From Anticarsia gemmatalis (taxonomy: Eukaryota; Arthropoda; Insecta; Lepidoptera; Erebidae): DNA of 64,000 bases. The stretch is taken from positions 7,068,001-7,132,000 of the forward strand of contig NC_134764.1 of the NCBI RefSeq assembly GCF_050436995.1. Direction: 5' to 3'. The notes under the pieces are model-generated. The model worked only from the letters and a program-made list of their open reading frames with translations. It ran no database searches and was not told the DNA's origin. A program made the position numbers and the translations under genes. Numbering within the stretch: the first letter of the stretch is position 1; the number at the start of each line of letters is the position of its first letter. Of this stretch, positions 23,410-35,672 are shown one piece after another.

Positions 23410-26400
23410 TAGTCATTTTAAACATGAAAGTTAAAATTAAACAGTTATCACAAAAATACAGATACAGCGGCCATTGTACAAAACGAGATAGTAGGAATAT
23501 TCCTGTGACCGGGAAATCTGCGGGTTATCTGCGAGCCTTGTGTGGTACAGGCCGGCTTACATCTTGATAACAAGCGATGCAATTTAATGGGTTTTGTATG
23601 TTCATTGAAATTTTATGATGGGCGTGGTATTTTTGGGTAGGTATTATGAGCTACAAAATTAATTTACTAAATAGGTTTGTTATTTTTTTTGTTGCTTAGA
23701 GGTTAAGTCACCATAAACAACAACACAACAAAAACAGATTAGTTGCATATTGCTTATTCTGAGTGGTGATTCAAGTTTACTTCTAAATTGAAGATTTTTT
23801 CATCGTTTTTAAAATATTTTTATTGTAGATCGTCCATATTAGATACAGATCGATTAGAATTAAACATTATTTGTTTATAACTTAGTGACGAAATCTGAGT
23901 AACTTGAAATAAACGATTGTGTTACGTTTTATACATTTCTGTTAAACAAATATTAAATAAGACATATTATATTCAAATTGCATTATTTTCCTAAATTGCA
24001 ACCTAATTAAATGTAACTTTAACCTAGTTCATGCATGCGGTCTGTCAGTATAACGACCTATTACAAAACAAGATAAGCAGATATCTCCGGTTAATTTCCT
24101 ACTGGGGTCAAAAATATACTATTTATAGTTGAACTGCAACTTCAAAGATAGTGCTTTTAAATAACACCAGTCTATAAGCGTGTCAAGATATGCATAACAA
24201 GAGATGTAACGTTTAAATTGGATAAACAATGAATAGGTAACTGCAAATGGAGACAAAGAAGGAGAGTTTCTTAAGAGAACTTCAAGTAATTTAAACTAAT
24301 TTCAGGATAAAGTTCTGTAAAAACAATAAAGTTCGTAGTGCATAAGACAAGACGTGAAAAAAGGATGCGAATCCATTTATATAGTTCTATAAAAATGCTA
24401 CTTAAATAACTTTTATGAGAGTAGTAGCAGTATTTTTGACACTAAACTATCGAAAAAAATTACTTCAAAAAACGTAATCTCGCAAATTACTATAGGAGAG
24501 TTGAACCAAATTCTCGATATCTACTCGACTTTACGGAATCTATAGAGATGGTGATGGGTTTTGGGAGATTATTTCTCGAATCTCTGTGTTATTATATTCT
24601 TAAATAGTTAGTACTTATAAGTAATCGTGTTAATTAACTGAATGTATTTCAAAGAACACCATCTGTTCCGTCGGCACTAACATTAGACGGGCGTAACAGT
24701 CGAGCGCGCAAAGACAATGGCGTCCGCACAATGAAACAGGAACTGCAGCTCATCTCAGTGACATATTCTATATCCTCCACGTTCCTCTCTTGATTTGAAA
24801 TGCATTTAGAATTGCGTGGCTATTTTCTGTTAAGGGATAGGAAATAATAGAGAGATTTCATTTCTAGGTGGTTGTTCTTTAATTATGTTCAGATTTTCTA
24901 ACAGAAGTTTTGTTTTAGCGACCCAGTGAAGATTCTATGGAGTAAACCTAAAACTTAACTTTATGATCTGTAGTATAAGTAGTTATATGTATATAGTATA
25001 GTTAGTATATATAGTAGTTTGTATAGATTTTGTAACAGAAAGTCATATGGAGTAGACCTTAAACTTTTTTTTGTACACCTAGTTATGTCAAAAGGCTAAT
25101 TCCATTGTCTTATTACTTTTCTCTGCAGATAAGAATACAAAATTAAACAGGATCTTTGAAAACAATATACCTAATATTTAATATTTTCCTTAAATTATAT
25201 TTTGAATTCAAACGTGTTTTAAAGCACTTTAACCCACAACAAACAATTATCTCCAAAAACAATAATAAGCTCAAATAAACCGATTACTAAGAAAAAACCG
25301 TACCCAAAACACAAACAGCCGTACACACTGTTTATTTATAATTTACTCATCACAACTAACCAGACAGTTTTTGTATAAACATTAGTAAAAAACTCACGCC
25401 GACTGACGTAACTTTGTAAACACGTACGCGTAATACAAATGACACATCGTGATTTTGCAATCTTAATATTTAAGATTACCTCGGACTTTGACTATCTCAA
25501 TGATACAAGCAATGCATGTGACCAAAGAGCTTCTAGTGGATACAAAGAAAACACTTTTTCATGTTTGTATAATTAATGTAAGATGAAGATGGTACGATAT
25601 CATAGACAGTTCTCATCAGATAAATAATTATAAGGTCTCTGGATCGGTTCTTGGAACTACATAAGTATCATTGCGATTTTTTTTATTTCAACTATCCTGT
25701 AAATGCGCCGATTCTGAAATGTTCTTGTTTCTAGGGAATTATGTTACCTTATAGATCTGAAAAATATTTATACGAAATACGCGAATACATAGTATTTCAG
25801 CTTCCTTCCTGAAAAACAAACATGACCTTAAAATGTAAATATTAAAAAACGTCGCTACAAAGTCACTGCATGCAGATTTCATGTGTTTTTTTTCACTTAC
25901 TCGCGTGTCGTGAATCGATTATCCCATGAGAATAATTGTTTTGTCTTTCAATTGATCCATGATTGTCACGGGTTTCTAGCTAAATCCTTTTATTGTGGTG
26001 TAAAAACTACTACTTATTACAGTAATTACAAGCATTTTAATATATTTTAGTTATAGTTGGTGAAAAATAAAGATCCCTACTAGATATCATTGTTTAGGCT
26101 AGAACGTTTATGACAATTACGCTTTAAATACATCCATGAAGAAAAACTTACCGTCTACGTCATCCACTAAGGCTATCGGTAGTGCACGACAATGGAGACC
26201 TCCATAAAATTATTGCTCTTGTGTCTGTAACTTACAAACATGAAAAAAACGTTTCAAAGTTCAACTAAAAAACTGAAAAGGCAGTTTTTTAGTTTATTTT
26301 TTTCTTAAGTATCCAGTCGAAGGTTTTTCGAAGAGCTCGAAACCAAAACTACACAGCTCAGAGTAGTCTGGTAAAAAATTCAACTATTCTCAAAAACACT

Positions 26401-28560
26401 GCAGCATTTACATAGTACTTTATATTACTCGCATAAGCATTACAAACTGTTATTGACTTGTCCATTCAATTTATGACTAAGCTATGTAAAGGAAACGATA
26501 TATTTTTAAACTGATTTGTTTATCACTGCGTTTGTTCCGTGCCGACGCGATAAGTGACGTCGTATGACATCATTCTAACACGTCATTGTAGAACAGGTGT
26601 TGTTTTACTGACTAGATAATGATAGATAGTACTTAAAACAGTTGAAATATTTCAAGATTTGCAAAGCATACGTATACCTGTATAAATTAATCACTCATGA
26701 ATCAGCCAATTGCAGATGATTAAGCATCGGGTAGAATTAGTGCGCTCTACACGTAGGCTTTAAAGGACTATATTTATGACAAATAAAAGTTCCTGAGAAA
26801 TATGAGAGATGTCCAGCGCTATACCATATAGCCAAACATAATTGAATTGTAGTTTTGAAATGCTTCTATAATGCAATGATGTAACGTGTGAATTATAACA
26901 GAAATCAGGGCAAAACATAAAAAATTGTTGCAATCATAGATGTTTTGTTTTTAATTTAACTGTGCAGCAGGTCAACATAAATAAATAATCACGTTTGCAT
27001 ATTTTATATGAAAAGCATAATAATAATTATAATTAATCCATTATTTAATAATTACATCCATACACCTTCTTCATACAGGTCCGCCGGTTACGAGTACTAC
27101 GCACCTGACCTTTTTGCAGGATATCACTGAATCGATTTTTCTAGGGCGTCCCAGCGTTTCAATTGTCTTCCGCACAGCAAATGTTCGTCATTCAGCAGAA
27201 AAATTATATATTCTAGATATTCAAGGATATATTACACAATGTCACAGTATTATACAACATAATCATTGTCATTCAGTAATTAAAATAAACATTACAATGA
27301 TACATTTACATCACAAGTACTCCATCAATTATCCACTAAAGATATTATACACAATAGCATAATTATGTAGGCTAATTAATATTCTAGGTAACGCAATGTG
27401 GGTTTGAACCCTCATGCTGGGAAAAGGAAATTTGTTGGGGTTTTCAGGCGGATGAACCTATGATTTCTTTTTCATTTGTAAATAGGGGACTACCGACTTT
27501 TTTTTATATGTTCCAATCGAGTGATGTAAGGTTTTCTAATTGTTTTTTATCTAATTTATGAAATTCAAATGTTTTATTTCAGGTATATTTATGCTGATGT
27601 TTAATGATGTCATAATATTTAATTAAACAAATATTTACAGCAATACCTATTATTCTTTTATGTTATTGACTTAAGTAATAACAGTTTAGTGAACATTGTA
27701 CTTGAAGTTCCTTACCATTTTTTTTATTTCTTAGTGCAAGGCACCAAAAGCAAAAATAAACCGACTAAACACGAAAATATTAAAATCTGCTCTGTAATAT
27801 GTAAGTCATAACAATAAATTTTGTACAGAAATCTATACCAAAGTATGTACCCGGTTACGAATCAATAATAACCAACTTAGTACCTACTTGCCATAAAATT
27901 AGTGAATTTGCACTAAAAAAAATCTGTGCTTGAAGACTAAATCGCAAGTTGCAGCTCCAAAATAATGCAAAAAATATATTTTACTTGAAATCGATTATAA
28001 TATATGCAGACATTTTCGTATTCATTCTACAGTTATAATTCAAATTGTTTGGACTGTAGTGTTAGTAGTTTTCAGATTTTCTTTCAGTCATTCAGTCATT
28101 ATGTACCAATACATTATGTAGGTATTTAGATTTGATAAGATTTGACTTTATAATGAGTTTGTTATCTACCACAGTTATATGTATTTTATGTGTATGTGTA
28201 TTTACGAGTGTACATTAGATTATACGATCTAACACTGAATGAGATAACAATGACGGTCCGTTTCACAATGGATGTTTCGTCCCCCTATTTTCAATGGAGT
28301 TAGAAAAGGATAGCGTTATGTGATTTATGAATGAATTTTGCTTGTATTCTGATACTAACCTTTTGATTATACGATTGGTTTGTTGATTTAAACCAAGTTT
28401 GTGATGTTTAGACAACTCAAATACATTTTAAAGTTACGTATTTGATTGACAAATACATTTTTTTGTATGTATGTGCTGCGTACAAACAGTATAATGGCCT
28501 TGTAAAACGCACAGTCGCGTCATACAAAGCAAGTGAAAACGAAATTATCGGAAAACCGTA
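23410..28560. other. Long stretch without supported features
   Basis: AT-rich DNA without a coding frame of interest; an 82-codon frame at 27,114-27,362 is His/Ile-rich with no domain. A small perfect hairpin (actaaaaaactg-aaaagg-cagttttttagt) lies at 26,266-26,295. A faint tRNA-SINE-like word (gggtttgaaccctcatgctg) lies near 27,400. A GC-richer patch at about 24,665-24,725 is unexplained. Confidence 0.45.
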
Positions 28561-28588
28561 CTGAGGCCGCGAGAGGTGAACGACCTTG

Positions 28589-28608
28589 TGACGTCAGGTA
28601 TGACGTCA
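28589..28608. promoter_or_regulatory. Two perfect CRE-like octamers
   Basis: TGACGTCA occurs at 28,589-28,596 and again at 28,601-28,608, four bases apart, inside a short CpG-rich block (about 28,560-28,660). TGACGTCA is the canonical CREB/ATF-type bZIP site. The pair ends 57 bp before the tRNA gene, so it could act on it, on an unseen Pol II promoter, or on neither. Confidence 0.6.
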
Positions 28609-28664
28609 CGCGCGGGAGGCTTGTCTCGCGGGATTCAATGACCTATTTCGCGCTCACTAGTACT

Positions 28665-28737
28665 GACCGTGTGGCCTAATGGATAAGGCGTCGGACTTCG
28701 GATCCGAAGATTGCAGGTTCGAGTCCTGTCACGGTCG
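28665..28737 (+). tRNA. tRNA-Arg(TCG): tRNA-Arg (anticodon TCG)
   Basis: The 73-nt sequence folds as a complete cloverleaf. The acceptor GACCGTG pairs with CACGGTC and is followed by discriminator G. The D-arm is GCC/GGC, the anticodon stem TCGGA/TCCGA with loop CTTCGGA, and the T-stem GCAGG/CCTGT with loop TTCGAGT. The loop places TCG at 34-36, which reads CGA arginine codons. The internal A box (TGGCCTAATGG) and B box (GGTTCGAGTCC) are intact, and there is no intron. With the T-run downstream it looks functional; it is the only gene I am confident is active in this window. Confidence 0.97.
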
Positions 28738-28748
28738 TTCGGTGGAAG

Positions 28749-28754
28749 TTTTTT
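28749..28754 (+). terminator. Pol III T-run terminator of the tRNA
   Basis: Six T residues lie 12 nt downstream of the mature tRNA end, a normal RNA polymerase III termination signal. Confidence 0.85.
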
Positions 28755-31645
28755 GACATTTTCTGAACATTTTTAGGATATTTTTGTATAGAACTTTACT
28801 ACGCAATCGTGAAAATTTCAACTGAAAAGTTTCCTAGGATATAAGTATTCTGAGTTTCAAAGTCATTATAGTCATAGATTTTTACGTTTAATTGTTTTAT
28901 AAATGAAGTTTATACATATTAATTCTTTTCGATTGAGTGGTAATAATTCTATTGTCAATGCATCTCGTGCTAAAAGGCACGTGACTGTTTTATTATTCAT
29001 TTTTGTTTGCAAATCACTTAGATCTGTCTGAGAAAATTGTTTTTTGCATTGTTTTTGTATTTATTTGATTCAGGTTTTTTAAATTTATCGCTCTATTATT
29101 GGCATAAATAGACTCTTCATTTATTTTTTATAGTTTTGTACATATATTATAATGTGCACTGTTGTCAGAGCTGACGAAGGCGCAGGTAGCTTGATGATTT
29201 GGCACTATTTGAAGGTGCACAATGACTTGAAATGACACAGGAAGAGGAAATAAAGAAGGGCGTCCTTTATTATAAGGCACTAATAAACAAAGAACTACAA
29301 AAATAAAAAACCTTTCATATAAGTCAAAGGTAAAATAATAACTAAATTATTTTGTTCATAAATTCGGCTCAAAATTATAATATGCCTGTAGACGACATCC
29401 GCTTTTACTATTGTATTCCTTTGAAAGAAATACTCTAACAGTGCACCTTAACAATTTTATATAAACTAAAAAATACAGCAAAATCTTAATGAATTAATTA
29501 ATATCCTTTAAGCCAACACTTTCATAAAATAAACTAATCAAAGACCTATTTAACCAGCACTTTCTTAACCCAAACCGAACCCAAGACCCTCCACTACTTT
29601 AAATCCTCTAAACTACCAAAGCACTTAACAATAAATAGATAGTTCCTAAGTCGATAACCTTTTCGGTGATTATCTCAGACCCCGTCGATCTTTAACCCCA
29701 TTAATTATGAAACCAGATCCAATCAGAGGTCAATGATCGATTGATACAAACTAAAGTATAAACTCCATTTTCCGGGTTCAATATGACTGGAAGTTAGTTG
29801 AAGGTGCAACTCATGTGGGCCGTTTGGTAAAAGTCATGGTTGGATTAACTGTTGTCGTGTTATTTTAAGAGGAGAAAGGAATTACTGCTGTCAATTTTGG
29901 CTATCGAGTACCTAGTTGCATCTGGAAATGTTGAACTTTGAATGAAAAAGTGAATGGTATATCTATGCAGAAAAAATCTTAAGTCAATTTTTGTTTATTT
30001 TCCTGGATACACCAAACGTGCAATTCCTACAAATGCGTGAAAGTGCGCATAATATGGAAAAGTTCACTTTTATTTGTTAAACTAAAAACTTTTTATCATA
30101 AATCATTTAAAAATCTGTTTTCAAACAACTGCATCTTACACAAATTCCAACTCCACTAGGACTCCAACTCTCACCTTATCTTCTGCAAGCCCATGTGAGT
30201 TACCTAAAATAAACAGAAATAAAAAATTCAAAACGCATACGGGACATCAAATCATATTTTTTTTCCTGTTTTCGGTACAGTACCGTTTCTCACAGTGTTT
30301 TCGTTGAGGAAAACCTCTAGCCTACATGATTGCAATGCCTAATCTTTAATTTAAATTAACAGTACGTAACACACGTACGTACCTACATAGTTTGTAGAAC
30401 ATTCTGTGACGTCATTGGTATATTTTTTAAGAAGAATAGTTTCCATTACTATAAGCTCTACCGCTCTACCATTCAGCAAGTTTTAGGTATATAATCGTCT
30501 AATGTTACAAATGCGAAAGTTTATTAGTATGGATGCATGTATGTTTCTTATACTTCCACGAAAAATAGCTAATAAGCTGGAGTAACACATTAGACTTTTT
30601 ACTCAGGGAAATATTAGGTCGGTGAAAAATCTTTTCTCTACACAAAAAAGCTCGATATTCGGGTACCTCAAGAGCTCGCGAAACGAAACCTAATGAACCG
30701 TGTACTCATTTGTGATCCTTGAAGCCAAAGAAATTTTATTACAAGTTCGTACATACTATAATGCGAAAAGACTTTTTCCCCGACCTAATAATTTCACGTG
30801 CACGAAGTAATGGGCAGAAGCTAATGTTTCATAAAGAGGAAGAATTCCTGAAAACGTCTTGCGTGCTTAAAAACTGGTTCTGAAATACCCATGACCTATA
30901 CTTTTCTTTTAAAGATCAGATACAGATCCCTACCAGTGGAAAAACGTTTTTACTGTAAAAAGGTTGCAAAATGCACCCACGTTTATTACTTTTAAGCTAA
31001 CATTTAAAGATTATCTATCTCCTTTTTAAAGTCAAGGAAAACGTAGAATTAAAAATAATGACGAACGTGATAGGTCCTGCGAGTATAGTGGCGCCATCTA
31101 TATCGAACAAACTAATTTATCTCTTGCCATACATTTGCGTACTTACTATGAATGTTAAATACTACTGAGAAATAATACTTGTATTATTATGCATTTGTAG
31201 TACATTTAAGTACTTGAGGAAAATCGTATGATGTCATATTGTCATGTATCTCCCCGAAGTCTTGTATCGTTTAAATAAAATAATTTATTTGTGACCCAAA
31301 GTTTAAACCAGGTTATCGCTTGTTTATTTGCGTGACAGAAAGCTTTTTTAAGGATTCTGGTCAGCGTGGTATTTTCCCCTGAATGTGGGATTCCCAGTGC
31401 ATTCAAAATTCTTGGTGAGCTACAGAGTTATATGTATATGTTGACTACTCATATTCTTTCTCGGGTGTGTGTAAGACCGATTCCTGAAGTTAAAAATACT
31501 GAAGTGTCCTCCACTTGTACCTCATTTAATCGTAACTCCATCAGGTGGCGTAGTTGACTTGGTATACTCTCGTTCGTAGAGTTAGTCGCTCTCATATAGA
31601 GAGGTGAAATTTTGTTAGGTGTTTGTCTTGCAGCACTGTTTTCAT
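28755..31645. other. No supported feature
   Basis: AT-rich DNA. The 63-codon frame at 31,366-31,557 has no domain. I recognise no repeat ends. Confidence 0.45.
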
Positions 31646-31648
31646 AAA

Positions 31649-31808
31649 GGTGGGTTCAAGCTAGAGCAGCTAAGCACAAACAAAGTGCGGTCCGAGTACA
31701 AATTTACTTTAGAAGCGCTCTCATTCGAGACTCAGTCAGTCTACATTGCATGAATTTGTGCTTGGTTCGTGCTCCGCTAGTGTTCTACTTCTTTAGCGTG
31801 GACCCACC
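31649..31808. mobile_element. MITE-like inverted repeat, copy 2
   Basis: The ends GGTGGGTTCAAGCTAGAG and (reverse complement) GGTGGGTCCACGCTAAAG are inverted repeats. Further in, agcacaaacaaagtgcggtc on the left faces a right side reading tgaatttgtgcttggttcgt and gctccgctagtgttc. This matches the shorter copy at 5,343-5,484, so they form one family. Confidence 0.75.
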
Positions 31809-33330
31809 TCAAAAGAGAGGTATTCTTTACACTGCAAAACGAACATAATAAACTTTGGTATCTGAATAAAACATATGAACAAAATTAAATAATGATCACA
31901 CTACTTACTTTACTTAAGTACACAAAGAACAAAGTTTAGATGAACAAATAGTAAAAAAACCCATGTCCTTCAATGTGCTGTGGGTTGTGAGTCGACTGCT
32001 ATGATATAACCATAGGTAATCTGAGTAACATGATGTAATGGAGACAAGGACAAAAGATTTCTTGCGGGTCTTGAATCATCCCTATTATTTCAGTTCGTTG
32101 ACTTTAGAGCATTACTTCCAAAAATCTTGATTAATTGTTCGCTATTTTAAATTCGCCTACAGACTATAATCATCTTCCTACGGATTTTATCACAGTGTAA
32201 GTGGTTAACAGTAAGTTAAGGTTCTGTTTCTAAAGCTTTAAAGCCAAAAGAAAATGTCTTCAAAACTGCTGATCTCAAGGTTCTCGGTTGCCTCCTTGCC
32301 CGGAATGAGCACACTATTGAAATTTTTATAGCATCTCCAAACTTACCAATTAGTTAGAATAATAGGACTATATCCGACCGAATGAATGAATGTTCCTATT
32401 ATTTTCTTGGTCTTATCCTTCTCCCAAGTTGTGAACGGTGTAATAAGATTTGACCGATGTTTTTACAACCAGCCGCCTGCACGACCTCAACCCTGTTTAG
32501 AAAATCATTCCTCTACGTGTTATGGTGCTAATTCGATCCAAAATATTAAAAAATGCTAGATTTTTTTTAAGTTTCCTATTTGTATAAGCAACATAAACTT
32601 GTTATAAATGACAGCCTATCGTATCATAAACCTAGACTTTTACTCAGTCAATGCGGACCTCAAACGTTCTTAACTATTTACATTACTGAAGTTTAACCAC
32701 ACTGTAATACCAATACCTATTAACTAACATAATACGAATTTATTTCTTTACATTATGAAAGAAAACATAAACTATTATGTGCTTTTGTAACATGTGTGGG
32801 TTTCAACTCGGAACTTTGAAAGCAGTTCTTTAGAGAGCCGATTCTTCGAAGGCTTTACTTTCAAACGCTATTGTTTGAATTGTTTCTAAGTAATATGTTG
32901 TAATTCAAATTATAGGACGAAGACCGGGGTAAGGACGACGGATTTTCCTTAACCAAAGGAGTTTGAAAGTAATCGAATTTAGCGCTAGAGGAATGATAGA
33001 GTGCTTTTCTTTTTACTTTAACTTTCTTATATCACCGATGTGAAATTATTTTTTCGTAATTGTTTTTAATTTTTTCCACAGCAAAGTATAAAATAATCCT
33101 TATCCATGTAGCCGAAATAGGATAAGAGCCTAATCTGCATGTAATTATGCGTTTTTTTTTCACACAATATTATTAGTATTTACTACTCAAAGGTAACTTA
33201 GATACCACTTCAGCTTAATCTACTAGGAACTACAATTTTTTTCTCAATTTTTGGCCTACTTAGATTTAGAATTACGAGTTTTCTTTTAACTTTACAATAT
33301 AAATAAATCTAGCATTTCAGTGATATCTAT
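31809..33330. other. No feature seen
   Basis: AT-rich, no coding frame, no element ends. Confidence 0.5.
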
Positions 33331-33334
33331 ACTA

Positions 33335-33566
33335 TCTACACTAATATTATAAAGCTGAAGAGTTTGTTTGTTTGTTTGTTTGAACGCGTAAATCTCAGGA
33401 ACTACTGGTCCGATTTGAAAAATTATTTCATTGTTAGATAGCCCATTTATCGAGGAAGGCTATAGGCTATACATCATCAGGCTACGACCAATAGGTTACA
33501 AAAACGGGGAAAATTTTGACCCATTCTCTCTTATGTGACGCAAGCGAAGTTGCGCGGGTCAGCTAG
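33335..33566 (+). mobile_element. Helitron-like element, family 1
   Basis: Starts TCTACACTAATATTATAAAG after an A and ends GGGTCAGCTAG before a T. It has a four-unit GTTT tract, the conserved core and the 3' hairpin CGCAA-GCGAAG-TTGCG. About 20 bp of core (around the gcagagtaccagtg position of other copies) is missing. A partial repeat of the first bases (ctatacta) precedes it. Confidence 0.92.
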
Positions 33567-35540
33567 TCATCAATATATTGCAGTCGTTCCTTGCCAATGA
33601 AACATAATGCTATACAATCTTATCAACAAAGCTAAAATAAAACTGCAGTTGCCATTTTTATAGAACAAAATTCAAAGTCGTATAGTTAATCGCTTGAAAG
33701 TCCCTCAAAACTTCAGCCATGCATTAAATCTTTTGTCCTTGTCACACTTACACAAACATCCGTTAAACGTTTTGTATGTTTGTCTGTAGGTGTACCTTCA
33801 CGGCAGACCTTCAGAAGAGAGGACGGGTATGTGGGTCAGGTGAGATCATGACTTGTTTGAATAGTTAGGAGTTATTTTCTGATTAAGTTGATAATAGTAA
33901 TGTTTCCTGCTTTGCATTTTTCTTTGCACAATAATATCTAAGAAAGATCTAAGCATTTTTAATATCCTTTCTTTATGTTTATCCACCAATTTAGGTATTT
34001 TTCAATTAAAATCTTGGATATGATCACGAAAACATTATTATGGGTAAATTAAGCGCTAGAAACAGTTTAAACTTAAGATCACGATAGAATATCAAGTTAA
34101 AGAGTCTGATACTTAGGTATTAGTACTCCACAAGAAGCTTTTGGAATGTTTCTTAAAGATTGATCTGCGTTTTTGTCAAAATTCACAAGCCTACCTTTAA
34201 AAAACCGACACTTTGAACCACAAAGTAAACTGATATTCTTGCTCCGTCATAAAACTCACTGACTCACATAAATTATCCTTAAAAATATGCAAAAAGCACT
34301 CCATAATTCGGGCATCGTAACTATTCTGTCAAACGCTGATTGATGGCGATCGTATCATATTTTCCCAGAAACTTGTGCGAGGGAGACAAAAAATGAAAGC
34401 GGCCACGTGTTCGAGGAACTAATTTAAATTCAATACTACCCACACTACTCTCTCTAGGTTTTTTCCAGATAATTTTTGTATGACCCACTATGTGTCATCA
34501 TTGTAGGGCAATTATTAATACCTTATTGAGAGTATCAATTTAAGTGCCTATTTTAAACCAAATTTTCGTGTTGCTTTCGACAGCTTACGACTATAGCCAG
34601 GAGTTTCAGATATGGGTTATTAAAAAAAAAAAAAAAAAAAATCAAGGATTACTTTGCAACACGACAGGTATCTATTGGTTTGTGGGCTGTAATCGCAAAT
34701 TTAAAAGGATAATGATGACATGTCATGACGACAAAAGATTGAGGGCTAGGGAGACACAGTCCAAAAATAATGTCGTTTACAAATAATATGTTTTCGGTTA
34801 ATGTTTTTACACAAGTTTTTGGCGCTAAATATACTAGCAATCCTCTTAGGCACTTCGATTTCTTTAAACCTGTGTAAAAAGGGAGTTCTAATTGTGTAGT
34901 GCACTATTAGACTTAAGTTAGTATACGAACCCTAGACCTTTCGACCGCACCTTTCGAGCTAACAGCGCCCTGGCACTTTTACTTTTTTTCATAAGTTAGC
35001 CGTGCAAGCAGTTATCTAAAAACTAGAATACGCCTACGTACTAGCCTTACACGTGCAAGCACACACTACCCGAATTTACCTATTTATAAACACATTAAAA
35101 CATTTCCAGAAAATCTCCCCAATGACCCAATAAACTAGGCAATAGAACATTATCATTTATTCTCTACTGACCGAAAATTGAGTGACCAATATGGCCGATG
35201 TGACCAAACAAGCCAATTTCTTATCAATCCCGTAATTGAGCTGTTTTGTTCAAATACACGTGGCTGTGGTAAAAAACACATTGTTATGATCGAAGGCTGT
35301 TTGTTTATTAACTAGGAAACCCACGCGGCTTTACTCTCACTTTATTAATTTGCTGTTAACTCCTCTCCCGTAGGCGATGTTATAGCGTGATGTTATTATA
35401 GCCTGCCTTATTCATTACCGCGGCTATCATACCGTAAAGGTTAGCAACGCTAAGAGAAGACTCCTAGAAAAAGATACACAGATCATATCAGTGATATCCT
35501 ACACCAAGGTCAGATGCATGGCACTTGAAACCGGCTATTC
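33567..35540. other. No supported gene; 19-nt A run
   Basis: Featureless AT-rich DNA apart from a run of about 19 A residues at 34,622-34,640. Short frames near 34,544-34,840 on both strands are chance frames around this run. Confidence 0.45.
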
Positions 35541-35672
35541 TGTATGACAAGTTGTATGACTGTGAATGAAGCAACATATTTTTTTAACATTTTATTTGAA
35601 CTTACGGCCTAACTCCTCCCTCGTTCCGGAGGAGACCCTTGCTCAGCAGTGGGAAAGTAACGGGAAAATACA
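35541..35672 (+). repeat. RTE-like 3' scrap plus retroelement tail repeat, copy c
   Basis: At 35,541-35,575 ttgtatgactgtgaatgaag resembles the RTE 3' end seen at 56,650. At 35,604-35,672 cggcctaactcctccctcgt and ggaggagacccttgctcagc, then gtgggaaagtaacggg, is a decayed tail repeat. Both are dead fragments. Confidence 0.6.
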
